Positions 54,570-64,000 of a stretch of 64,000 nucleotides of DNA are shown in pieces. Position numbers and translations under genes: made by a program. Position 1 is the first letter of the stretch, and every line of letters begins with the position of its first letter. The stretch covers positions 806,001 to 870,000 of the forward strand of contig NC_057319.1 in NCBI RefSeq assembly GCF_000687475.1. The letters are read 5' to 3'. This DNA is from Ustilaginoidea virens. Its lineage: Eukaryota > Ascomycota > Sordariomycetes > Hypocreales > Clavicipitaceae. The notes under the pieces were generated by a model. That model was not told the origin of the DNA. It did not search any database and saw only the letters and a program-made list of their open reading frames with translations.

Positions 54570-56225
54570 ATGGGTCTTGTTCGAAAGGCTTCCCTCTCCA
54601 AGCCTCCCGGGGAGGCAGGAAAGTCATGGCCAGGTATTGTCATTGGCTTCTTCGTGGCCTTTGGCGGTGTCCTGTTTGGCTATGACACTGGCACCATCAG
54701 CGGAATCCTGGCCATGGGATACTGGCAGGACACGTTCAGCACCGGCTATGTCAATCCCAACGGCCACCTTGATGTAACGACAAACCAGGAGTCGGCAATC
54801 GTCTCCATTCTCTCCGCCGGCACCTTTTTCGGCGCCCTGATGTCGCCTTTCCTGGGCGACTACACCGGGCGTCGGATCGGGCTCCTCATCTCCTGCTGGG
54901 TCTTCAATCTTGGCGTTGCGCTGCAGACGGCGGCGACGTCTATTCCTCTCTTTCTCGCAGGTCGCTTCTTTGCCGGTTTGGGTGTCGGGTTGATCTCGGC
55001 TTTGATCCCGCTGTACCAGTCCGAGACGGCCCCCAAGTGGATTCGCGGCGCCATTGTCGGCGCCTACCAGTTTTCCATTACCGTCGGATTGCTTCTCGCG
55101 GCCATTGTCAACAACGCCACCCAGAAGCGCGACGACTCGGGCAGTTACCGGATCCCCATCGCCGTGCAGTTTGCCTGGTCTCTGGTGCTCTTCTTTGGCA
55201 TGCTCGTCCTGCCCGAAACGCCCCGTTTTCTGGTTCGATCCGGAAAGGATGTCAAGGCTGCCAAAGCTCTCGGCACGCTACGCCGGCTGCCCGCGGACCA
55301 CCCCGCCATCCGCGACGAACTGAGCGAGATCAAGGCCCATCATGAGCACGAAATGAGTCTCGGGAAGCCCTCGTATCTCCAATGCTTCAAACCCCCCATT
55401 CTCAAGCGGCAGCTCACCGGCATGGGCTTGCAAGCGCTCCAGCAGCTGACTGGCATCAACTTCATCTTCTACTACGGCACCAAGTACTTTAGAAACTCGG
55501 GCGTCTCTTCTGGGTTCGTCATCTCCATGATCACGTCGGCCATCAACGTGTGCTCGACCCTGCCGGGCATGTACATGACGGACAAGTGGGGACGACGACC
55601 GTTGCTCCTCTTTGGAGCCATTGGCATGTGCGTGTCGCAGTTCATCGTCGCCATGGCCGGCACCTTTTCGTCTGGCCAAACCGCGGACGGCGCCGTGACC
55701 GTGACGAACCTGGCAGGTCAAAAGGCGGCCGTTGCTTTCTCCTGCATCTACATCTTCTTCTTTGCTTCCACGTGGGGTCCTCTGGCGTGGGTTGTGACGG
55801 GAGAAATCTTCCCGCTCAAGGTACGCGCCAGATCGCTGAGCATGACGACGGCGACAAACTGGCTCCTCAACTGGGCCATTGCCTACTCGACGCCGTATCT
55901 GGTCAACTACGGCGACGGCTACGCAAATCTGCAGTCCAAGATCTTCTTCATCTGGTTCGCATGCTGCTTCCTTTGCATCGCTTTCGTCTACTTTTACATT
56001 TACGAAACCAAGGGCCTCACCCTCGAGGAGATTGACCTCATGTACACGGAGGTATCGTCAGCCCGGAAGTCGAAGCAGTGGAAGCCCAACGACACTTGGG
56101 TCCACCGACAGAGTATTGCGCAGCAGGGGGGTGCCGAAGGCGGCGATGTCAAGGGCGATGAGGCTGGTCACGGTGATCAGAGTCCCGATGCCTCTCATTT
56201 GGAGAAGAGGGCGGCGGACGTTTGA
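54570..56225 (+). CDS. MFS hexose transporter, 551 aa
   Basis: An intronless member of the sugar porter family (Hxt/Rgt2/Snf3 group), plasma membrane, 12 TM helices. Marks: FGYDTGTISGI in TM1, DYTGRRIGLLI after TM2 (the RGG/GRR loop motif), AGRFFAGLGVGLISALIPLYQSE in TM4-5, PETPRFLVRSG (sugar-transport signature 2) in the central loop, QALQQLTGINFIFYYGTKYF in TM7, DKWGRRPLLLFG between TM8 and TM9, and WGPLAWVVTGEIFPLKVR in TM10. The C-terminal tail (ETKGLTLEEIDLMY and about 60 hydrophilic residues) is short, so a transporter is likelier than a long-tailed glucose sensor. Glucose or a related hexose is the probable substrate. Start at MGLVRKASLSKPP, with cytosolic N-terminus. It is followed after the stop by a T25 run. 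Confidence 0.93.
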   Translation: MGLVRKASLSKPPGEAGKSWPGIVIGFFVAFGGVLFGYDTGTISGILAMGYWQDTFSTGYVNPNGHLDVTTNQESAIVSILSAGTFFGALMSPFLGDYTGRRIGLLISCWVFNLGVALQTAATSIPLFLAGRFFAGLGVGLISALIPLYQSETAPKWIRGAIVGAYQFSITVGLLLAAIVNNATQKRDDSGSYRIPIAVQFAWSLVLFFGMLVLPETPRFLVRSGKDVKAAKALGTLRRLPADHPAIRDELSEIKAHHEHEMSLGKPSYLQCFKPPILKRQLTGMGLQALQQLTGINFIFYYGTKYFRNSGVSSGFVISMITSAINVCSTLPGMYMTDKWGRRPLLLFGAIGMCVSQFIVAMAGTFSSGQTADGAVTVTNLAGQKAAVAFSCIYIFFFASTWGPLAWVVTGEIFPLKVRARSLSMTTATNWLLNWAIAYSTPYLVNYGDGYANLQSKIFFIWFACCFLCIAFVYFYIYETKGLTLEEIDLMYTEVSSARKSKQWKPNDTWVHRQSIAQQGGAEGGDVKGDEAGHGDQSPDASHLEKRAADV

Positions 56226-58146
56226 GGGTCGGGCACATGTAGCCAGCCGTATGCAGAGACGCGCCTTGCGCGATGAATTTTTTTTTTTTTTTTTTTTTTT
56301 TTAGCTCTTCATCTTTTCTCGCAGCTTTAATGGTCAAGGATTTTCTTTGCCAAAGTTGCCAAGCCGGACCAAGGTCATGAGATCATCGCACGATGGCCAT
56401 GGTGAGCGTGCGAGTTGCCCAGCCAGAAACTTGGGTCCACGACCAACAAGACGGCGCGGCCACTACAGTAGTCCGACGACGCCCCGCAAGCCGCCAAGGC
56501 GAGACGAATGCAACCAATGCAGCGTGGTCCGGTGCGCAAGCGGCAAGACATGTCCCCATAGACACGGCGCTGTCCGCCACGGCACGAAGGTGTCGATCGA
56601 TCCCGTGTGTTGTCAGCCCCAGCGCGACGCGACCAACAAGCCCGTTTGTTGGATTCTCCCCAAGCCGGCATTGAAATGCGCCAATGACCGAACAGAGAGA
56701 CTCGAGGGCTATAAAGCACCCGGACCGCCTTGCACCCGGGCCTAACTGGTACATACGAGACCGTGTGGGACGGGGACTTGCCCGTCCCCCCTTTTTGCCT
56801 CCCCATAAAAGGCGCAATGAAAGATGGCGCTGCACCACGGGAACCGGGCCAAGACACGGGACTCGGGGGGGGAGGGGGGTAATGGCCCGATGCGAGCGAT
56901 ACCAGAGCGCGAAAGGGGAAACGCGCCGAGAGAGCTGCGCCGAAGAGACTGCGGAGGTGGTCCCTGCGGGCGGCTACGCGTGACTTGTCTTGTCTTGACT
57001 TGACTCGTCTTGTCTCGTCTTATCTCGTCTTGTCTCGTCTTATCTCGTCTTGTCTCGTCTTGTCTCGTCTTGTCTCGTCTTGTCTCGTCTTGTCTCGTCT
57101 TGTCGATTGTGTTTTCGAGGCTGGATCTGGGCCCACGACGGGCCGAGTGCAGCAGCGCCGGCGGTGATGCAAGAAATGCAGCAAGCTTGAAAAGAGACGC
57201 ACCGACGCAGCGGGGTTTGGTGGCAGCAGCCGCGTCCAAGAGGGTATAGGTATGGCTAAGGCAAGGTATGTACATATGTATGTACGTATGTATGTATGCG
57301 TGGTTGGGCTGCGGGCTGGCTGGGGGTGTGACGAGTTCGAGGCTGACGGCACAGACAGGAAGCATCGGGAGCTATGTATAACCCCCGCCTTGGCTAGCCA
57401 CCTAGTTAGTACCAGACATACATAGTCCCAAGTCCTAGACAGGCAAAGCTCAAGCGTATATCCGCGGTAAAAGGCCTCGGTCGCGTGGCGAAAATGCCTC
57501 GCCTCAGCGGGGGCGGGAGCGGCTTGCACGGATGCGATAAAGATTGGGGGAATCAGAAGCATCAGAAGCATCAGGAGCATCAGATAGATAAGGCATCTTC
57601 CGGGGGGGAAAAGGCGCCGTGTCCAAGGGATTCCTGGTTTGCTGGGGGAAAAACGACAAACGACGGGGACGGGGACGGGAGGGGGTGGCCTCGCTTGCCA
57701 GGGCGGCTGGGCTGGTTTTCTGTCGAGGGGGTCCGCGCTGATGTAACACGGATTCGTTGTCGTCCGTAAAGCAGCCAAGCCAGTTGGCACACGGTACGGA
57801 CAGACGGAGTACGGAGGACAAGATGCACAGCTCCCAAGGTGACATTCTAGACGGAGCTGCGCCCCTCTCGACGATGATGGGCGGCCTGGTTGCGCAGCGC
57901 AGCCGCAAGACCAACCCGACCGAGCTGGGCTATAAGACCCTTGGTCGCTTCACCGTCCGATAGGCAACCGACGTCTGGACGGACGCGAAACGATACAAGC
58001 TGATCGCAGCGCCCCCCCCCTCGCTAGCCGCATAGTCTGGTTGGTTCGTTGCTCGCGCTTTGCAAGCCCCTTCCCCGCTCCGGCCCGCTGCTGTCGCTGC
58101 CATCACGCCCGCACAAGTCAAACGGCGCGCGCGACCCCAAGAAGCC
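56226..58146. other. Intergenic with several simple repeats
   Basis: 1.9 kb between the sugar transporter and the alcohol oxidase. Carries a T25 run (56278-56302), the 10-bp array (57001-57104), a TATG-type microsatellite at about 57266-57299 and an ACGGAGTACGGAG motif at about 57804. Minus frames covering the repeat array are repeat-driven. No gene is recognised. Confidence 0.55.
57001..57104 (+). repeat. 10-bp minisatellite TTGTCTCGTC
   Basis: Ten units of (TGTCTCGTCT)n with occasional TATCTCGTCT variants (in units 3 and 5), preceded by degenerate TTGACT units from about 56982. It lies in the intergenic region upstream of the alcohol oxidase gene. Confidence 0.96.
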
Positions 58147-60192
58147 ATGGGATCCTACCAGCCCGGCCGCGAGTACGACGTGGTCCTCGCTGGAGGCGGC
58201 ACGGCGGCCTGCGTCGTGGCCGGCCGCCTGGCCGAGGCGGACCCCAGCCTGGCCATCCTGCTGGTCGAGCGAGGGCCCAACAACCTCGACGACGCGGCCG
58301 TGCTCACGCCGGCCCTGTACCGATCGCACCTCCTGCCGGGCTCCAAGACGACCATTTTCTACAAGGCCAACAGGGAGGCGGCCATCAACGGCAGACAGGC
58401 CGTCGTGCCGGCCGGCGGCGTGCTGGGCGGCGGCTCCTCCATCAACTTTATGATGTACACGCGCGGTATGTGTGACCCCACAAGAGGCGTGACGTTTTGG
58501 CCCAAGCTGACTGGCTCCCCCCCCCTCCCCGGAACAGCCCAGGCGTGCGACTACGATTCGTGGAACGCTCGCGGCTGGGGCGCGGACAGCTTGCTCCCGC
58601 TGGCCAGGAAGCTGGAGACGTTCCACTTCCAGGGGCCCCAGTACGACGCGAGCCTCCACGGCTACGACGGGCCGATCCACGTCTCGCGCAGCACGTACGG
58701 CTCCAGAGCGTTCCAGGACGATATCATGGCTGCCGCCGAGGCCGTGGGCGAGAGGGAGGTGCCCGACCTGCAGGACTTTAGGACCGCGAGCGGATTCTCC
58801 CGCTGGGGCGGATACATCAGCCCCCAGGGCCAGCGGCAGGACGCGGCGCACCGCTACGTCCACCCGCTCATCCAGTCGGGCCGGTGCCCGAACCTCCACG
58901 TGCTGGTGGAAACCACCGTCTCGCGCGTCCTGTTCCAGGGCACCCGCGCGGTGGGCGTCGAGGCCCTCCCCACCGGCGCCGGCCCGGACGCGAAGCCCCT
59001 GGTCGTCAGGGCCCGCAGGCTGGTCGTCGTCTCGGCCGGCGCTCTGGGGACGCCCCAGATCCTCGAGAGGTCGGGCGTGGGCAGCCGGGCCGTCCTGGCC
59101 GAGCTGGGCATCCCGGTGGTCTCGGACCTCCCCGGCGTCGGGGAGGACTACCAGGACCACAACCTGGCGGGCTACGGCTACAAGTCCAACCTGTCGCCCG
59201 ACGAGACCCTCGACGGCCTCATCTCGGGCCGCCTCGACGTCGCCGCGGCCGTCAGGGAGCGCAACCCCATCCTGGGGTGGAACGGCCTGGACGTGGCGGC
59301 CAAGGTGCGCCCCACCGACGAGGAAGTCGCCGAGATGGGGCCGGACTTTCAGCGTCTCTGGGACCGCGACTTTAAACGCCAGACGGAGCGGCCGCTCATG
59401 CTCTTCGCCGTGGCGTCCTACTTCCTGGGCGACCCCGCGTTGCTGGGCGAGGCCACCGGCGGCGGCGGCGGCGGCGGCGACGACGAGGGACCCCACCAGT
59501 GCGTGACCGTGGGCTGCTACACCGCGTACCCCTACTCGCGAGGCAGCATCCACATCGTCTCCAGGGACGCCTCGGCCGCGCCCTCGTTCAACACGGGCTT
59601 CCTCAGCCACCCGGCCGACCTGGCGGTGCTGGTGTGGGCGTACAAGAAGCAGCGGGACATGATGCGGCGCACAAACGCCTTCGTGGCCGAGGTGCCCCTT
59701 TCCCACCCGAGCTTCGAGCCGGGCAGCAAGGCCGCGCTGCTGGACAGGCACCCCGTCGAGGGGGGCTACGCGTCCCTCGAGGACAGGCGCCACCTGCCGC
59801 CGGTCGAGTACGACGAGCGCGACAATGCCGCCATCGAGGAGCACATCCGGTCCGGCGTGGGCACGGCGTGGCATTCGTGCGGGACGTGCAAGATGGCGCC
59901 CCGGGACAAGGGCGGCGTGGTGGACGAGGCCTTGAACGTCTACGGGACCGAGGGCCTGAAACTTGCCGGTGCGTTTGTCTCTCTCTCTCTCTTTTTTTTT
60001 TCGTTTTTTTTTGGGGGGGGGCCCTTTTTGCCTGCATTGTCCCGGCGCTGAAACACACGAGTAGACTTGTCCATCTGTCCCGAGAATGTGGGCGCAAACA
60101 CAAACAACACGGCCCTGATTGTGGGAGAGAAGGCGGCCTGGATCATCGGCCGCGAGTTGGGCTTGTCCATTTCTCCGCTCGAGGGGGAGTGA
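58147..60192 (+). CDS. GMC oxidoreductase, alcohol-oxidase type, 625 aa
   Basis: Exons 58147-58465, 58538-59968 and 60065-60192 (1878 nt, 625 aa), GT-AG. A flavoenzyme of the glucose-methanol-choline family, closest in pattern to fungal alcohol (methanol-type) oxidases: FAD-linked oxidation of short primary alcohols with H2O2 formation. The Rossmann motif LAGGGTAACVVAGRLAE is at about residues 15-31, ILLVERGPNN follows, then VVPAGGVLGGGSSINFMMYTR (GMC signature 1) and SAGALGTPQILERSGVG (signature 2). C-terminal catalytic blocks are HSCGTCKMAP (catalytic His region) and ENVGANTNNTALIVGEKAA (exon 3, Asn). Intron 1 is an in-frame 72-bp insertion and intron 2 carries T and G runs. The C-terminus ends in GE, so no PTS1 peroxisome signal is seen, unlike methylotrophic yeast enzymes. 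No secretion signal. Glycine run (GGGGGGG) near residue 420. Confidence 0.92.
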
Positions 60193-62921
60193 TCTGCCTA
60201 GTGGCGAGGTGCGAAGCGGTGCACGACGCAGGGGCATGTTGCTGAGCGTTTCTCGATGGGCGGGAACGCGTCGCCGTGTTTGGGTCGTGGTGCTTTGCGG
60301 GGGGGTTGGCCCCCAATCTCCCAGATCTGGAGGCCATGCTGGGAATGCCATCATGCATTGGTGCCTTGCGCAAGGTGTGCCCTCTGCAGCATGTGCCGTT
60401 TGGTTCCTCAGTGCCCTTGGCGGTGTTTTCTCCCTTGATTGAAGCATTGAGCGTCATTCTGTCGCTGTCACGGTACCACGCCTGTGTTTCCTGTTTCCCG
60501 TAGCGTGAGCTGAGGCATCTGCGATAGCACTGGCCGCCCTGGTAGGAAGACTTCTCTTCGACCGCTGCCCAACCTCATACTGCTTGGCCGTATTCATGAG
60601 ATCGCTGAGCGTGACTTGAGCCCCCAAACATCGACGCCTGCTACCTCGTACTTTCTTATACGTCAGACCTAAACAGACTGAAGGTATCTCCAGAGTAGTT
60701 ACTGTAGGAACCGTAATTGGCAGAGTTCTTGCGGCATCGCCCCACGGCAGAAGCATTCTCTCTAGCTTCTGCAGGCGCTCCGCGAAAAGCCTGGGGGTAG
60801 TTCTGTACATTTTGGTGCCTAGCGCGAGCATCATTCATGAGCGCGAGCACTATACCCCGGACGAGCAAACCTTTATTCTTTGCAGTTGCCTTTTCCAATA
60901 CGCCATGGGCCTCATAGACACCACCTTTAAATGGGATCATCCTTGCCACATGGGGAGTGCAATGCACGCGTATACCCGCGAGAGAATTCTGGTTCCAGGA
61001 CGCCTTCTGCTTCGTGTGCTTGTTCCACTTGGACGTCCTGCATGAGTTGGTAGGCTCCGTCGGTGGCTTTTGCTCCCTTGAGAATGTCGCTGACGCAATC
61101 TGCCATTGCGGCATTCGACAGGGCCTGGTCCCGTTGCGCCCATTCCCGGTGCCTTTTCAGCTTCACCATCCATGTCTTTGTCGTTTCCCCCGCTTCCACG
61201 GGCTTCGGCTACGGCTATTTGGCGCTTCAGAGACTCGAAGATGGAGACGCCACCATGGCCCTCATCTGATGATGCTCCGGGTTTGATGTGCGTGGTGTGT
61301 CGCTCCCATACCAGGAGGCGACAGTTGGGGAGCCGTGGGCAAGGGTATGAAGAAGCTGGTAGTCAGACCTTGTAGGTTGGGCTGGGCACCGACGGCGCTC
61401 GTGTTTGGGTGTGCTTCATCTTGCCGAGGGTAAGTTGCCGTGGCTGGTTCCATGAGCCGCGCCGGGTTCCATGAGCCGTGCCGCTCTCCATGACTGGCGA
61501 GAAGCAGGGGGCTCGCCATCACGGTACATGTGCCGTGTTCGAGGTCGCTGCTTGACGAAGGAGCTGGAGAAGCTCATGCTATCTTCGTAGGCGGTGCGGT
61601 ACGGCGGTGCGGTACGGCGTCGGCGGTTCAGTCGTTCGCAGCCTGGGGTCTGCCCGAGTAGGACTTGGATACCCTGGGTCCGGGATTTTGCAGAATTGCA
61701 GGGACTTGTTTGAGAAATTGGAGGTTGAAAAGTTTTGCCCAGGGCTACCGAGGACGGAGTACGGAGGCTGAGAATTTATCGAGCATGCCTGCTGTGTGGC
61801 GTCTGCGGCGCGCAACAAGTACCTCGCACGCATTTCTACAGATGGAGATACCAGAACGTGACGCCACACAAAAGACGGCGTTATTGGGCTTCATATTACT
61901 CCGTACTCCGTACTCCAAATTGTTGCACCAAAAGTGTGACGCCACACAATGCGCGACTTGATCGGGTTTTATATACTTCGATACATTCTCCACTTGCGTA
62001 CTCCGCCCAGACCAGTCATGTACAGTTTCAAGTACCGACTACCTCTCTGCACAATTGTCATGCAAAGTTGGTGATGCACTCATGACGCATTCTTTCAACA
62101 GCACGATGGGCAAATTCCAGCACGTTCCAGACCCTTGACACGCAGAAATATGCCGAGTATAAAAAGCCTCTTTTGCTCATGACTAGCCGCTGCTGCGCGC
62201 TCGCCTACTTCCCAACCAAACGAGCAACACCTGGTTGGAGCAAAGCAAGCTTCAGCACAAGGGCCCCCTGCATCCCGAGAGGCTTTGCTTGAATCATGAA
62301 CCCGGGTGCTATGGGCAACCGCGAGCCTCCCGGCTCCCTTGCCCTGGCCCCCGACGCATAACGCCTCTGCCTAGGCTGCGTCGTCTACATATTATATCAC
62401 AACTGCCTGCCCTGGGGGGCGGCCCCCTTTTACCCGAGGGGGGCCGGCGAGGCCGTGTTATCCTTAGCCGCTGGGAGCCAAAGGGACCGACCGCTGGGCT
62501 TGGCTGGCGGAAAACGCTGGACGGCGTCGCACGACGACTTCCTCATCTACTTGACTTTGGGGTATGGACAAGCGCTTGCTGCTTAGCCGGTAGCTGGGGC
62601 CTGGCAATCTAATACGCTTCCATTCTCCGGCGAGACGGGGGAACAAGGAGGGAAAAAAAAAGAGTTGACGGGGTCATAAAAAAAAATCCAAGAAAAGAAA
62701 AGAAAAGAAAAGAAAAGAAAAGACGCAGCCGAAGGCGGGAAAAGCCCAGCGCTGCCTCGTTATTTAACAGCCCAGCTGTCGCTGCCTACCGTGACCAACC
62801 CGCGGCTTCCTCCTCGTCCTCTTGCTGCCCCCGCACCTGCCCGCGCTCGCCCGCACAGCACAACACCCACCACCACTCCTTGCCCGTCCCAGCCAGCTGC
62901 CAGCCAGCCCGCCCGCCCGTC
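60193..62921. other. 2.7-kb intergenic region
   Basis: No gene supported. Minus-strand frames at 60454-60834, 60656-61114 and 60927-61199 overlap in different phases and might be a decayed gene, but no family is recognised. Repeated TACTCCGTA motifs occur at 61897-61912, ACGGAGTACGGAG at about 61754, and GTGACGCCACAC at 61858-61869 and 61936-61947. An AAGAA-type array lies at 62691-62723. Confidence 0.5.
62691..62723 (+). repeat. (AGAAA)n microsatellite
   Basis: Six to seven perfect pentanucleotide units about 200 bp before the start of the secreted-protein gene. Confidence 0.95.
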
Positions 62922-63641
62922 ATGCGCCTCCACACCGCCCTCGCCGCCGCCCTCCTCCCCGCCGCGCACTCGGCCGCCGTCCCCGCCGCCGTCCCCGCCG
63001 CCGCCCCCGCCGCCGCCCCCGCCGCCCCCGGCTCCGGCGACCACCAGGTCCTCCACCCCCAGAGCGACTGGTCCAGCCGGAACTGCAAGGAGGGCACCTT
63101 CCTCCCCGGCGGCGCCGAGTGGCTCCTCGCCAGCGCCTCCTGCAGCGGCCGCGACTTCCCCAACTTCGCGGCCGTCTGCTCCAGCAGCCACGACTTCGGC
63201 AACCCCAGCGCCCGCACCATCATCTCCGGCAAGTGCCCCAAGGGCCAGGTCTGCCTGCAGTACCACTCGTACAGCCTGTACAGCCAGCCCATGTACGACG
63301 TCGCCTGCGGGCCCGCCGACCACATGATCCACTTCCCCGTCGACACGTACGCCCACGGCCCGCACTCCATGTGCGGGCCGGCCTGGACAAACGACAAGGA
63401 CCAGCACATGCATGCCAACTTTGTCATCAACATCTACAACGAGCACCAGACCGACATCGAGCCCGCCCCCTCCATCATTTACCTGGTCGGCGGGCGCGTC
63501 AAGGGCAGCTACCGCAACGAGGCCGTCATGCAGCAGCAGATTGATGTTCCGCCCCACGGCGCCGTCAAGGTGTGCGTCGGCGGCAAGCCGGGCCAGCTGC
63601 TGCACGTCAGGGCCGGCATGTATAATGTTTTCTGGAGCTAG
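62922..63641 (+). CDS. Secreted protein with Ala-Pro repeat linker, 239 aa
   Basis: A single exon. The start is the Met of MRLHTALAAALLPAAHSAA, a signal peptide with cleavage near residue 18; an in-frame upstream start at 62880 (TTG) is not needed. An (VPAA/APAA)n linker follows to about residue 35. The mature domain (residues about 40-239) has nine cysteines (for example NCKEG, SASCSG, AVCSSS, GKCPKGQVC, DVACG, SMCGPAW, KVCVGG) and beta-rich segments such as FVINIYNEHQ, PSIIYLVGG and AVKVCVGG. The sequence resembles no enzyme that I know. Extracellular, function unknown; GC at third positions is very high. Normal for a candidate effector or wall-associated secreted protein. Confidence 0.82.
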   Translation: MRLHTALAAALLPAAHSAAVPAAVPAAAPAAAPAAPGSGDHQVLHPQSDWSSRNCKEGTFLPGGAEWLLASASCSGRDFPNFAAVCSSSHDFGNPSARTIISGKCPKGQVCLQYHSYSLYSQPMYDVACGPADHMIHFPVDTYAHGPHSMCGPAWTNDKDQHMHANFVINIYNEHQTDIEPAPSIIYLVGGRVKGSYRNEAVMQQQIDVPPHGAVKVCVGGKPGQLLHVRAGMYNVFWS

Positions 63642-64000
63642 GTCGTCGGGACCGGGGGAAAGGTCACGAGGAACGGCCACGAGGAACGGCCACGAAGGAA
63701 CGGCCACGAGGAAAAGGCCAAGACAGGGGGGTTGCCGCGTCCTGGACGTGGACGGTTTGTCATCATCCTGGCGGGTGCTGTCTTGGTTCAGCAGTCTAAG
63801 AGTTTTGGTATTCTGCCGTTGAACATTTTTTTCTTCTTTTTTTTTTCTTTCCCGGCAATCTAGAGTTTGGTAGTTCAGGCTGTACACATAGAGTATTCAA
63901 CCCAGTATGCAAACATGGGTGACCGACCAGACTTTTTGACTGTTACACAACGCCATGCTAGCCAACACAGTTCTCCCGGGCGCCTAAAAGGAAGCCAAAC
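63642..64000. other. 3' flank to window end
   Basis: The 3' flank of the secreted-protein gene. Contains the short 13-bp array at 63665-63714 and T-rich sequence at 63827-63849. No gene is recognised before the window ends. Confidence 0.6.
63665..63714 (+). repeat. 13-bp minisatellite in 3' flank
   Basis: Three to four units of CACGAGGAACGGC, starting 24 bp after the stop codon, so probably transcribed in the 3' UTR. Confidence 0.85.

Noticed and set aside
57020..57790. 256-codon minus-strand frame containing repeated charged residues
   Set aside because: The repeat part is translation of the 10-bp minisatellite and the remainder lacks any family feature.
58024..60447. 807-codon minus-strand frame antisense to the alcohol oxidase
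   Set aside because: It arises from the GC-rich codon pattern of the plus-strand gene, whose motifs and exon junctions are clear; the antisense protein is Arg/Gly/Val-rich without motifs.
62760..63887. 375-codon minus-strand frame antisense to the secreted protein
   Set aside because: Low-complexity Gly/Val/Ala mirror of a GC-rich sense gene with a signal peptide.

Overview
The window is nuclear DNA of a filamentous ascomycete. Support comes from short GT-AG introns (about 55-150 bp) with CTAAC/CTGAC-type branch points, a partial Ste2/Pre-2 pheromone receptor, a LisH Som1/Flo8 regulator, a Zn(II)2Cys6 factor, a 2EXR protein, a PDR ABC transporter, a GMC alcohol oxidase and small secreted proteins. 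The style fits Sordariomycetes, probably Hypocreales (an inference; no marker here fixes the genus). Exon junctions were worked out by hand from reading frame, splice signals and remembered family conservation. They have not been checked against RNA.

Layout. 1-5.3 kb: the 3' end of the alpha-pheromone receptor gene (+), a disordered hypothetical (-) and a two-exon conserved hypothetical (+). 5.8-6.7 kb: two tandem tRNA-Ser(AGA) genes. 9.6-16.4 kb: a housekeeping block with som1/FLO8-like (+, five exons), BET3 of TRAPP (-) and the U5 snRNP 40-kDa WD40 protein (+), the last two divergent. 17.5-24.8 kb: an intronless ACC-synthase-like PLP enzyme, a two-TM hypothetical and a seven-exon Zn2Cys6 factor (all +). 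25.5-35.9 kb, all on the minus strand: a 2EXR protein with a very acidic tail, a GH76 mannanase of the Dfg5/Dcw1 type, a small secreted protein and RCC1. 37-40 kb: a decayed succinyl-CoA ligase beta gene and a maltose-O-acetyltransferase-like enzyme. 40.2-44.9 kb: a 1520-aa PDR transporter (-). 46.2 kb: an 8-Cys secreted protein (-). 47.4-50.4 kb: an AT-richer stretch with a frameshifted kinase gene and broken DUF3435-type sequence. 54.6-60.2 kb: an MFS hexose transporter and a GMC alcohol oxidase (+). 62.9 kb: another secreted protein (+).

Function. Genes for secretion (TRAPP, mannanase, three secreted proteins), transport (MFS, PDR), development (Ste2, Som1) and core nuclear functions (U5-40K, RCC1) are interspersed. 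No coherent biosynthetic cluster, CRISPR array or intact transposon was recognised. The ACC-synthase-like gene and the Zn2Cys6 factor are 3.7 kb apart with no other biosynthetic gene between them.

Most notable points: an exact 165-bp tandem repeat of the Som1 terminal exon lying in frame beyond the stop codon; a 9-nt microexon needed for a conserved BET3 motif; a zinc cluster assembled from three exons including a 15-nt one; short tandem repeats lying in the leaders of several genes, one ending a single base before a start codon; and the AT-rich island with DUF3435 (Starship-captain-type domain) and kinase relics plus a hairpin-forming repeat.
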